Below are positions 1 through 36,640 of a stretch of 64,000 bases of DNA, one piece after another. The stretch comes from Paraspadella gotoi (Eukaryota > Chaetognatha). The stretch covers positions 15,850,532 to 15,914,531 of the forward strand of contig CM119263.1 in NCBI GenBank assembly GCA_051294375.1, written 5' to 3'. Position numbers and translations under genes: made by a program. The stretch's first letter is position 1, and every line of letters starts with the position of its first letter. Under the pieces are notes generated by a model that was not told the origin of the DNA, did not search any database, and was given only the letters and a program-made list of their open reading frames with translations.

Positions 1-447
1 TTAACTTACTTTCGGAATTTAAATACTATTTTAATACTGAATTTAAGCTGAAATTGGGCGATTGTCGCGGTAAAACTTGGCCAATTGGGCGAAGGAAAAC
101 GTCCCTAATTTCCCATTCCTCTTTTCCAACCTTTTCCATCCTCAATCTTCCTCTTCCAACGTCTTCCCTCCATCCATTTTCGTCCCGTTCTCATTCGATA
201 AATTTTTATTAGATCGATAATGTTCGTGCGAAGCTATTTTCTGCATTCGTGGCAACTCAAGGGGCATTAGAGTCCGGGGCGCCGGGCGGAGGAACCGGTT
301 GAGCGGAAGAAGAATTCCAGGAAATGAGACAAGGGAAAAGCGAGTTTAATTGGGGCGACGCTCGCGCGGGACCCAAATCCACCCAATTCTTCCCTTTTTA
401 ATGGCTTTCGATTTTCGGCGGTTTTNNNNNNNNNNCTTCTTTCTCAG

Positions 448-26683
<26,236 letters not shown>

Positions 26684-26686
26684 GTG

Positions 26687-26822
26687 AGGAATCTTGGGTC
26701 TTGGGGTTCGAATCTTGGGTCTTGGAGTTCGAATCTTGGGTCTTGGGGTTCGAATCTTGGGTCCTGGGGTTCGAATCTTGGGTCTTGGGGTTCGAATCTT
26801 GGGTCTCGGAGTAAGAATCTTG
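26687..26822. repeat. 21-bp minisatellite, about 6 copies
   Basis: The unit GAATCTTGGGTCTTGGGGTTC repeats from a few bases after the transmembrane-exon donor. In the receptor reading frame each unit encodes E-S-W-V-L-G-F, and the frame stays open until TAA at about 26813. Confidence 0.9.
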
Positions 26823-27063
26823 TCGAGAAAGTCTCAAAAAGGATAAAAAAAAAAGGAAAATCCTATTTTCTTAATTCATTCATTTTATTTTCTCCGTGAT
26901 TGTTGATAATAATATTACGACCATCTAAAAGTTTTCTCCCGCGCATCCAATCTAACGTTTTAAACTGAGTTGCCACTTCACGCCAAATTAGCACCGCGTG
27001 AGGTTGGTGCCGAGAATTTCCGATCTTCGCGACGCTTTCCTTAACAAAAAGGCTAAACTATGT

Positions 27064-27088
27064 NNNNNNNNNNNNNNNNNNNNNNNNN
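27064..27088. other. Assembly gap (25 N)
   Basis: N run at the outer edge of the inverted copy (27.1-30.6 kb) of the receptor tail region. Confidence 0.99.
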
Positions 27089-27779
27089 GCCAGTCACAAG
27101 TAGAAGAGAATGATACCGTGACTTTCAAACAAATGCGGTTCGCGACGTTAAAAAAACATCGTCAAGTATTAATGTGGCGTGAACGAGCTTTGAAATGAAA
27201 TATATGTAAACAGCTTTTAATTGATTTTACAGCACGTAAATAGCCAAGTCTGTGACGCCACCCAATGCATCTAAAACCGAAAATAATACATACATAATTA
27301 CATATACTATGGTCCAGGATTTTTGTAGAACGAAAAAGAAATAAAGTGCATTGTGGTCAAGAAACGAGTCAACAACCTGTTGTTTGTTGTTGGTTTTTTT
27401 GACCAAAACACCACATAACCCGCGCGTTACGTCCCGGACGCACATCAACTTTTTTTTGTCCAGGTTTTTTTTTTAAATAAAAATGTGAGGGAAAAAAAAA
27501 GGAAAATAGATGAGAGAGAGAAGAATTTGCATACGACGGCACGGGCCGGGTGAGAATGGTGAGGTTCAGAGGAGCGTGTGGGTAATGAGGGCGAGGCCGG
27601 AGCACCCGTGGTGGGATATGCGGAGAGGACGTAGCTGACCAGCAGGATATAAGCAAGCGATTAAGAACTTTGCTATATTGGAGCGGACATACCAACTTTT
27701 AATCCTCTGCCTTGAATCATGACCCATTCTATATAATCCCTGAATTGTAGCATTCAGCTTTTTTTAAACTCCTATCGCT

Positions 27780-28146
27780 TGCAACTTGAAATCCTCTCGT
27801 CCCAACCTCCAACCCCGCCCGGTCTCATCCGAATTCCCAAGCCTTGGTTGGCCCTAGGACAGGGGACAGGCCTCGCGCCCCCCTGCGGGGGCTACCCATT
27901 CGTCCGTAGGGATAGGACCCGCCTGTTTGATGGGGCGACTCTCCTGGGCGGGAGCGTTGCCGAGGTCGAGAGAGGCGCTGGCGACGACCGCCGGGTCGAG
28001 GGGCGCTGGGCAGGACGGTCCCTGGGCGTCGACGATGACACCGACGGTGCGCCGGGCGGGACGGTTACGTAAGGAACTGACGTGAGCGGCGAGGCCCGCG
28101 TAGCAGCGCGCGCCGCAGCGGAAGGAGAGGGGAACGAAGTCGCGTC
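27780..28146 (-). pseudogene. Broken inverted copy of the last receptor tail exon
   Basis: Matches 48893-49250 in reverse complement, with an acceptor TCTTACCAG equivalent near 28146. Indels shift the frame several times. I treat it as a duplicate with errors rather than a separate gene. Confidence 0.6.
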
Positions 28147-28739
28147 ACTGGTAAGACGGTCGGGCGAGGAGTGAGGTGGTAGCGTAAGGGTTGGTCAAGA
28201 GAGAAGGAGTGAGTTTCTAGACATTCACCTGTGAATCCGCTCACGCGTGGCTTCCCGTTTAACGCTGCCGACGTTGCTTAGGCGGAGCGGGCTTCACGCG
28301 GAGGGAGACAGCGGGGCATGGACGCTGAAATGTCGGTCCGTTTGGGCTTTTCTGAGGGAAAAAAAATTGAATTGATGGATGATTGAGTAGTTGCGAGATT
28401 AGCAATAATATTTTGATATAATCGACGAAAACTTTTGGTGAAAACAGTAGTCGAAAACTGGTATTTAGTGGTAATAGGACAACTCTTATAATCAATCGTG
28501 TATGTAAAATAACGAGTTGCTAACACGAAGAAAGATATATTAATGTTTTTGGAAAAAAGGAATGAAATGAAAACGAAAATAAATAATGTTAATAACATGC
28601 ATCCAAATTCAGTCTCTCTCTCTTCTCTCTCTCTCTCTCTCATCTCTCTCGTCTCGTCTCTCTCGTCTACCCAATGTCTATATTTTAGCTCCAACCTCTC
28701 AAGATGTCGTCCTGCTCTCTCCCCGTCTCCGCCATTTAC

Positions 28740-29255
28740 CGTCGACGAGCGGACTCTGCCTTCCCGCACGCCACTTCGGTTCCGTTTCCCGGTTCCGGTT
28801 TCGGGTTCCGTTTGCGGCTCTTGCGCCGCGGCGCCGCCGATCGCACGGAGCAGCAGAGTCGTTTCTAAGTCACGATGACTCGGGCGGAAGGAGGAAGAGA
28901 TCGGTTGGAGCGGCGTCGACGATAACGACGTCGTGTCGTCGTCGCCGTGCCCGTTCGTTCGATATCTTTTTCGACGCTGAGCGGTACTGGTGGACGGCGC
29001 GACGGCGCTCGAAATTGAAGAGCCGACTGCTAGCGGCCGCCCTCGGATTGGCGCGTGGTAGTCGGATGACAGCTGAAAGGCTATACGTGAGGAAGCGTGC
29101 TGACGCGTTGGGAGTTCGGTAGCGGCAATCCTCCAGTTGAGGGTAAGGAGCGACTCCTGGTGGTCGTAGAAGTTGGTGGTCGTTCGTAGGTGGCCCGTCG
29201 GACGTAGAGTGGTTGAAGACAGTCGTCGATAGGGTGCGAGAGGAGAAGAAAGCCC
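28740..29255 (-). pseudogene. Broken inverted copy of a Ser/Thr-rich receptor tail exon
   Basis: Reverse-complement copy of the exon starting near 47.82 kb. Its end is visible here (donor GTAAAT, minus strand, 28739-28734) and adds residues such as HRDLETTLLLRAIGG and QEPQTEPETGTG that are lost in the gap on the other copy. The frame changes several times because of indels. Confidence 0.5.
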
Positions 29256-29858
29256 ACCAGATAGATAGTGGCGCAGATGGTGGTGTTCCGGAGGTCGCGT
29301 CATCGGACCGAGGTTTTATTTTTTGTCATTTGTTCGGCAGAAAAAATATTCATACAGAGAAAGAGGAGGAGGTAAAAGGCCGGTTTCCCGCCGTTAAAGG
29401 ACAAAGAGAGAGACATGATCGAGAAGGAGAAAAAAGAGAGAGAGAGAAGAGCCGTGAAGAAAATTAATTACGCGGGTGAAGAAAGAGTGAAAGAGAGAGG
29501 AAAAAAGGAATAATTAAAAATCATTAATGAGAGACACACATGGAGAAAAAGTGAGAGCTATAGGGAAAGGGTGATAAAAAAAGGGGGAAGAACGAGGAGT
29601 AGGAAGGGAGTGAGAGCTGAGGAAAAGAGAGTAGGAAGGAGGAGGAGAAGAGACAGGAGACGAGCAGAAAGAGAGAGAGAAGAGAGGAGAGGACAGAGAG
29701 AAGAGAGCGAGAGAGAGAGAGAGCAGAGGAGAGGAGAGAGGAGAGAGAGAGAGAACGGTTGAAAATGATTCACGGAATCCAAAGCAGAAAGTGGAAAGAG
29801 TTTTAGATTCCAGGAAAGAGAAAAACTTAATGAAACGCGAAGAGAAGGAGAAAAGAAA

Positions 29859-29864
<6 letters not shown>

Positions 29865-29942
<78 letters not shown>

Positions 29943-29960
29943 GAGAGAGAGAGAGAATTT
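29865..29960. repeat. GA microsatellite
   Basis: About 95 bases of almost pure (GA)n; a second interrupted GA block precedes it at 29670-29757. Confidence 0.9.
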
Positions 29961-30124
29961 ATCATACTTAAGCGACCCTAGCCGCTTTCTTTATGGTTTT
30001 CATCGTTTCACATTCTCAAAGATTTGCATTCGTAAAGCGGAGCGAAAAATCTTTGGCGAGACTACGCACGAAAAGAACATCTCAATCCAACACAACAACA
30101 AAATTCGAGAGCCTCGACTTTACC

Positions 30125-30330
30125 CGTTGGTGTTGCTGCTCCTCATTGGTGGCGTAAGGGTCGGTCGGGGAGGAACTTGTGATTGCCCGTGAGCGGATGA
30201 GAGGGCGTGAGAGGCGAGTGCATGGGCGGAGAGCGAGCCCAAGACCCCGTGGGCCGACCGTTGCGGAAATGTATCCGTGGACGTTGGGGCGAGGTTGCGT
30301 GGGTCAAGCACTTGACCTCCTCGTCCTGAG
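30125..30330 (-). pseudogene. Inverted copy of receptor tail exon 39504-39708
   Basis: Antisense copy of the second cytoplasmic exon. Small differences break the reading frame relative to the plus-strand exon. It sits in the expected order behind the copy of exon 39225-39409. Confidence 0.65.
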
Positions 30331-30416
30331 GGAGCATCGAGAGAGAGTTCTTGATGAAGCTTGATCTTATGTTTTACTACTTTAAGTAGTAAAACTCTCT
30401 CTCCTATGTACTCACC

Positions 30417-30603
30417 GCTGTAATCCTTTCATAGTCTTCGAAGGCTCCTCCTTTCCCTCGACCCGGATGTGACGTGACTCCGTAGTGTTCCCGGAGAGTC
30501 GTCGTGGAAGTAGTTGAAGATTACGTAGGGCGGAGAGATTGGCGCTGTTGAGTTGGGCGTCCGGTAGAAGCTCCATTGCCGTTGGAAGGGCGTTGTCTTC
30601 GCA
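30417..30603 (-). pseudogene. Inverted copy of receptor tail exon 39225-39409
   Basis: Antisense copy of the first cytoplasmic exon, including flanking splice sites. Indels are present, so the plus-strand copy is taken as the better representative. Confidence 0.65.
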
Positions 30604-31419
30604 AGTGAACGGGATGCGCATCAATGAATTAAAGATGATATAAAATTCACGAAGAAAATAAAGTAAAATTCAAAATATTAAAAACTATTGAAAGAATGTC
30701 TAGTTGCCCACGATATTATTCGTGACATATGAGGTAAAGATTCCTCCGCTGGATCTGCAATTATGTAGTTTTTTGAAGAATTGTAAATACCAAATCATTT
30801 TACACCCTTTCAATAACTTTTTTGTTTTCGTAAATAAAAATGTACTGTAATTGAGCGGGGCGACGCCCAAACGACCCATTCTCCCATCTCGTACAACGTT
30901 TTTACTGTTTTATCTCTCGCACGATGCGCACGCTACGGACCCCGACTCTCGCTCGCGCTGCCAACACGTACGCACGCGATCACGCACGCCGGCGACGCTA
31001 ACAATCGGTGACCGGCAGAGAGAGCGGCGGCGGCGGCGGCGGCGGGGTGGAGGCGGCCCGAGCGGTGGTATGATCTCGCACGATCCATCACTCGGACTTG
31101 TCGCTTTCTTAATTCCTTCGCTTCTTTTGCCTTTTTTTTTCGGCTTTGTGTCCCTGGCTTTGCAGCTTTGCTCGACTCGATGCGCAGATCTGCGTCCGTC
31201 GTCTTCGTCATCGTTGTACTAACTTCATGTTGTTGTTGTGTGTTCTTATCTCGTCTTCAAATGCTCTCGTCGTCCACTTAAGCCAAATCAAATTCGCATT
31301 TCGAATCGAGACGCGTCCTCTCAAAGGTCGACCTTCTGCGTCTCTTCCTTTTTTCTCTTTTTTCTCACTTTTTTCTACTCTTCTTTTTCTCTTTTTTCTT
31401 CTCCGCCTTTATTTTTTCA

Positions 31420-31479
31420 CTTTCCTTTCCTTCTTCTTTTTTTTCTTTCTTTCTTCTTTCTTTTCTTTCTTCTTTTTCT

Positions 31480-31515
<36 letters not shown>

Positions 31516-31525
31516 TCCTTCTTTT
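31420..31525. repeat. CTTT microsatellite
   Basis: Interrupted (CTTT)n of about 100 bases, mirrored as (GAAA)n at 38280-38400 in the other arm. Confidence 0.85.
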
Positions 31526-33174
31526 TTCAGTTCTTTCCTTTTTTTCTTTTCACTTCTCTTTGACCTTTCCCCCTTATTGACCTTTTTTGTTCTTTTCTTT
31601 TCCTTCTCATTTCATTAAAGTTCTATTTATTTTTTGGTTAATATAACTAAGTTTTGGACAAACAAAATGTGGCATAACAAATCCTAAATGTATGAAGAGC
31701 GACGACTCAAGAAGGACGAAAAACTTTTCGAAAGATTTTTCTTTATGGCAGGAAAAATATAGAGCGACCTTGACGAAGCCAAACAACACATTTCTCACCT
31801 TTCCTCTCTCTCTAATACTAATAATAGTGCAAGCTAGTTGATTTAACGACATAATTTAAACAATCACTTTTACCAATTTTTTATCTTTAAAATTTGTAAT
31901 TTTTTAGGTCGTTAAAATAAACAGCTAAATCGAAAAAGAAAATGAAAATGAAAAAAAAAAAATGAAGCTAATTTACGAGGTGAAAAAAAAATTGGTTACA
32001 TCCCCCTCGAGACGCGTTTCTCTTGTTTTGCCTTTTCTAAAACCACTCGTCTCTTTTTTTTGTTTTCAAATCCCATTGTGATTAATCAATTTTTTCTTCA
32101 GAATCAATTCTCTGTCGCGTGTTCTTTTCTCTGTTCCAAGTAGGATCCCTGGACGTAAGTCATCAACTAAATTTGCGCAAATTTCAATACATCTCGGCAA
32201 TAGAGAAGCTACTAATATCCGTCCCGCCCTCTTGATCAAAACGCGGGAATTCTTGGCAGATCCGAAAAGCTTTCGTAAGAATTCAATTCTCGTTTCCTCT
32301 TTATGTCTGCGTAAAGTGACGATGATCTAGAAAAGAAAAGTTTCGCCGCGGGGATCGAATTTATACTCGCGCAATTGAGAACAAAAAATTATGGGGCGTG
32401 GGTAAGCGTTAGCCAGGCACCAATGGCACCATGGCAAATCTGGCAAGTGAAGTGATTACGCTGTGGCCCGGAAATTGCCGGGAGCGAGCTCCTTTGGCAT
32501 TTTAAAAGCGACGAAAGCAAGATTGTAAATGAAATTTTTTATAACCGTGTATTTTTCATAAAATATCGAGTTTTCTCTATTGCAATACTTCCGACTGAGC
32601 GGTTCAATCGGGTCTTCAGCATAGGGGGCGCGGATTTCGCGAGGGCGGGAGGTTCGGGGAATCTCATCGCGCCCCCGCGGTTTTGCTTCCAACAATGGCG
32701 ATTGCAATTTTCGTATCGCTCGGCGGGGAAGGAGTAGGAAAAGAGAATGAGGCGAAGAGAAGAGAAGGAGAAATTAAAAGCGAAGTTCAGTGGGAAGAAG
32801 ATAAAGTTAAAAAAGCAGTTGGCTGAGAAATGATAATATAAAACAGGAGAGAGAAAGAGAGAAATTTGGCAGAAAAATATCTCTGATATTTAACCTTGTT
32901 TCGACTTCTTGTCGACATGATAATAAGGCGTTAATGAGGATCACGATTCTCTGTTTCCTCAATCTTCATCAACTTCCACTACTTTAGATAATATGTATTT
33001 TTTTAGTCTGCAATCAAATTACTAAAGACGTTCTACTAATGCGAAGCTTCAAAGATTCAATGAAGAATTCAAAGATGATAAAAATAAGCGATTTGGAAGA
33101 TATATTGATATATATAGATTGAGAGAAGCGATCGAGTAGAAAAAGACAAGGAGGGATAAGAGAGGGAGGAGAGG

Positions 33175-33292
33175 AGAGATTGAGACCACTTTTGTTGAGA
33201 GATTTACCGCCACCGCGAGAGAGAGAGAGAGAAAGAGAGAAAGAGAGAGAGAATTTGAGACCACTTTTGTTGAGAGATTCACCGCCACCGCA

Positions 33293-33337
<45 letters not shown>

Positions 33338-33675
33338 AAGAAAAGAAAGAGAAAGAGAGAGAGAGAGAAAAGAGAGAGAAGAGAGAGAGAGAGAGAGAGG
33401 AGAAGAGAGAGAGATTTGAGACTACTTTTGTGGAGAGATTTACCGCCACCCGCGAGAGAGAGAGAGAGAGAAAGAGAGAAGAGATAGAGAGAGATTTGAG
33501 ACCACTTTGTTGAGAGATTTACCGCCACGCGGAGAGAAGAAGAGAGAAAGAGAGAAAAGATAGGAGAGATTAGTAGCGATTGAGAATTACCGCGAAGCAG
33601 AAGAGAGGAGAAAAGAGAGAGAAAGAGATAGAGAGAGATTTGAGACCACTTTTGTTGAGAGATTCACCGCCACCG

Positions 33676-33710
<35 letters not shown>

Positions 33711-33797
33711 AAAAGAAGAAGAGAGAGAGAGAGAGAGAAAGAGAGATAGAGAGAGAGAGATTTGAGACTACTTTTGTTGAGAGATTCACCGCCACGC

Positions 33798-33852
<55 letters not shown>

Positions 33853-33922
33853 AGAGAGAGAGAGGAGAGATAGAGAGAGAGAGAGATTTGAGACTACTTT
33901 TGTGAGAGATTCACCGCCACGC

Positions 33923-34006
<84 letters not shown>

Positions 34007-34020
34007 CACCGCCACCGCAA
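33175..34020. repeat. Composite GA satellite with a conserved 38-40 bp core
   Basis: About eight units, each a variable (GA)n tract followed by a core reading TTTGAGACCACTTTTGTTG then AGAGATTCACCGCCACCG. Cores begin near 33180, 33255, 33415, 33497, 33640, 33760 and 33885, with a partial one at 34003 and a degenerate one near 33565. The mirrored array in the right arm is at 35480-36640. Confidence 0.88.
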
Positions 34021-34224
34021 GAGACCTTTAAAACGGTCGCCAACTTTAAATGTACAGGATGCGTCTTTTCCTCAGCCGCGCCCAACGCCTCGCCGTCTCT
34101 TGCCCCGTGAAAAACGAGCGTCTCAACGAAAAAATACATAAATAATTGAGAATATTTGCAAATCTCTTTCAAACCGGGGGGGGGGAAGAGGGAGAGAATT
34201 ATGAAGTATGATTGGGGGAGATAC

Positions 34225-34238
34225 GGAGTATGAATGAG

Positions 34239-34306
<68 letters not shown>

Positions 34307-34312
34307 AAGAAA
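34225..34312. repeat. GA microsatellite near the palindrome centre
   Basis: Pure (GA)n of about 75 bases; the mirror CT tract (35205-35260) is shorter and interrupted. Confidence 0.9.
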
Positions 34313-34695
34313 AAAAGAAAAAAAAAGAAAATTGAAGAAAGATTAAAAATGGTTGAAGGATCATAGAATAACAAAAATATGAAGAGTGATAATCATTTAC
34401 GAAAACAAAATAAATAAAATAGGTTATAAGAGCGAATAAATATGGGAAAGTAAACAGAAGAAACTAGGGAAAAAGAGTGAATGAGGATGTTGAAAAAAAA
34501 AGAAAGGAACCGGAGAAAAAAGAAACTTACGGTGAAAGAAATGATTGTGGAGTGAAAAAAAGAAAAGAGATAAAAAAAAGAAAAAAGAAAAAAAAGAGAT
34601 GAAGAAGAACGAGGAGAAACAGTCGACGATTGAGAAATTGAAACAAAAGAAATGAGTGGAAATAGATTAAGGAAGGGCGGGAGTTGAGGAAAAGA

Positions 34696-34770
<75 letters not shown>

Positions 34771-35194
34771 AGTAGAGAGAGAGAGAGACACGCGCGTCTC
34801 TCTCTTTCTCTCTCTTTCTCCTCAACTCCCCGCCCTTCCTTAATCTATTTCCACTCATTTCTTTTGTTTCAATTTCTCAATCGTCGACTGTTTCTCCTCG
34901 TTCTTCTTCATTCTCTTTTTTTTCTTTTTTTCTTTTTTTTATCTCTTTTCTTTTTTTTCACTCCCACAATCATTTCTTTCACCGTAAGTTTCTTTTTTCT
35001 CCGGTTCCTTTCTTTTTTTTTCAACATCCTCATTCACTCTTTTTCCCTAGTTTCTTCTGTTTACTTTCCCATATTTATTCGCTCTTATAACCTATTTTAT
35101 TTATTTTGTTTTCGTTAAATGATTATCACTCTTCATATTTTTGTTATTCTATGATCCTTCAACCATTTTTAATCTTTCTTCAATTTTCTTTTTT

Positions 35195-35230
<36 letters not shown>

Positions 35231-35479
35231 CTCTTCTTCTCTCTTCTCTCTCTCCACCCCTCGCTCATACTCCGTATCTCCCCCAATCATACTTCATAAT
35301 TCTCTCCCTCTTCCCCCCACCCGGTTTGAAAAGAGATTTGCAATATTCTCAATTATTTATGTATTTTTTCGTTGAGACGCTCGTTTTTCACGGGGCAAGA
35401 GACGGCGAGGCGTTGGGCGCGGCTGAGGAAAAGACGCATCCTGTACATTTAAAGTTGGCGACCGTTTTAAAGGTCTCTT

Positions 35480-35553
35480 GCGGTGGCGGGAATCTCTTCT
35501 CTATCTCTCTTCTCTGTCCTCGTCTCTCTCTCTCTCCCTTTTCTTCTTCTTTT

Positions 35554-35599
<46 letters not shown>

Positions 35600-36640
35600 G
35601 CGTGGGTGAATCTCTCAACAAAAGTAGTCTCAAATCTCTCCTCTCTCCTCTCTCTATCCTCTCTTCTCTCTCTCTTTCCTTCTCTCGTCTCTCTCTCTCT
35701 CTCTCTCTTTCTCGTCTCTCCTCTCTCTCAGCGTGGCGGTGAATTCTCATCACAACAAAAGTGTCTCAAATCTCCTCTCTTCTCTTCTCTTCCTCTCTCT
35801 CTCTCTCTCTCTTCTCTCTCCTTCTCTCTCTCTCCGGTGGCGGTGAATCTCTCAAACAAAGTGGTCTCATCAATCTCTCTCTATCTCTTTCTCTCTTTCC
35901 TCTCGTCTCTCTCTCGGTGGCGGTAAATCTCTTCAACAAAAGTGTCTCAAATCTCTCTCTATCTCTTTCTTTCTCTCTTCTTTCTCTCGTCTCTGTCTCT
36001 CTCCGCTACACGCCTCCCTCTCGTTCTCTCCGCCTTCTTCGCCATCCCCGGTGGCGGGCTGGGTAAACAGGCGCAGCTACTCTCTCTCACACAAAAAGAG
36101 TGGTACCTCCAAATCTCTCTCTAAATCTTCTTTTCCCCCTCTCTTTCCCTCTCTCCCTTTTTCTCCCTTTCCTCAACGCGGTGGCGTATCTCTCAAAAAA
36201 AATAGTAGTTACCCAAATTTCTTCCTCATTCTCCCTCCGTGGGTCATCTCTTGCTACTCTCCATCATCACTCCCACTCTTCCGGCTCCATCTCTCCCGTC
36301 TCCTGTCATCTCTCCTCTCCCTCTTCTCTCCTCTCTCCATCCTCTCTCCTGCCTATCCTCCTCTCTCCCTCTCTCTCAATTCTTCCCAGACCCTCCGACT
36401 CCATCGTCCACTTCTTCCCTTTCTCTTTCCTTCTTACTCTTTCTTTCTTTTCTTTCTCTTCTCTCTTCCCTCGGGTCACGTCAGAGTTCTCTCTCTCCCT
36501 CACCTCTCTTTTCCTTCTCTTCTGCGGGTGGCGGTGAATCTCCTCTCAACAAAAGTGGTCTCAAATCTCTCTCTATCTCTTTCTCTCTTTCTCTCTCTCT
36601 CTCTCGCGGTGGCGGTAAATCTCTCAACAAAAGTGGTCTC
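35480..36640. repeat. Composite CT satellite, mirrored copy
   Basis: Reverse complement of the 33.2-34.0 kb array with cores reading GGCGGTGAATCTCTCAAC then AAAGTGGTCTCAAATC near 35603, 35731, 35834, 35916, 36177, 36529 and 36605. This arm has about 300 extra bases of non-satellite sequence at 36230-36500. Confidence 0.85.

Larger units (their letters stand above)
27100..29300 (-). repeat. Inverted copy of 47.8-49.7 kb (receptor tail exons and 3' flank)
   Basis: In reverse complement this matches 47.76-49.72 kb: the GTTTTGGTCAAAAAACAAC segment (27390 versus 49456), the terminal tail exon (27780-28140 versus 48893-49250), the exon at 28220-28340 versus 48700-48811 and the exon at 28740-29250 versus 47.8-48.18. 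Numerous one-base indels break the frames in this copy. It includes about 150 bases of exon sequence (28740-28880) that fall in the 48185-48503 gap of the other copy. Confidence 0.88.
29985..34790. repeat. Left arm of a 10-kb inverted repeat (partner 34797-39858)
   Basis: The reverse complement of this 4.8-kb segment matches 34797-39858 along its length: 30122-30330 with exon 39504-39708, 30417-30601 with exon 39225-39409, 31050 with 38790, 32160-32700 with 37200-37680, 33000-34015 with 35480-36840 and 34100-34650 with 34860-35450. The axis is at about 34793 in GACACGCGCGTCTC, itself palindromic, with essentially no spacer. Arms differ by many small indels. Confidence 0.93.

Noticed and set aside
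33175-34020. CRISPR-like regular spacing of a 38-40 bp repeat
   Set aside because: Spacers are GA microsatellite of varying length rather than unique sequence, and the DNA is clearly animal.
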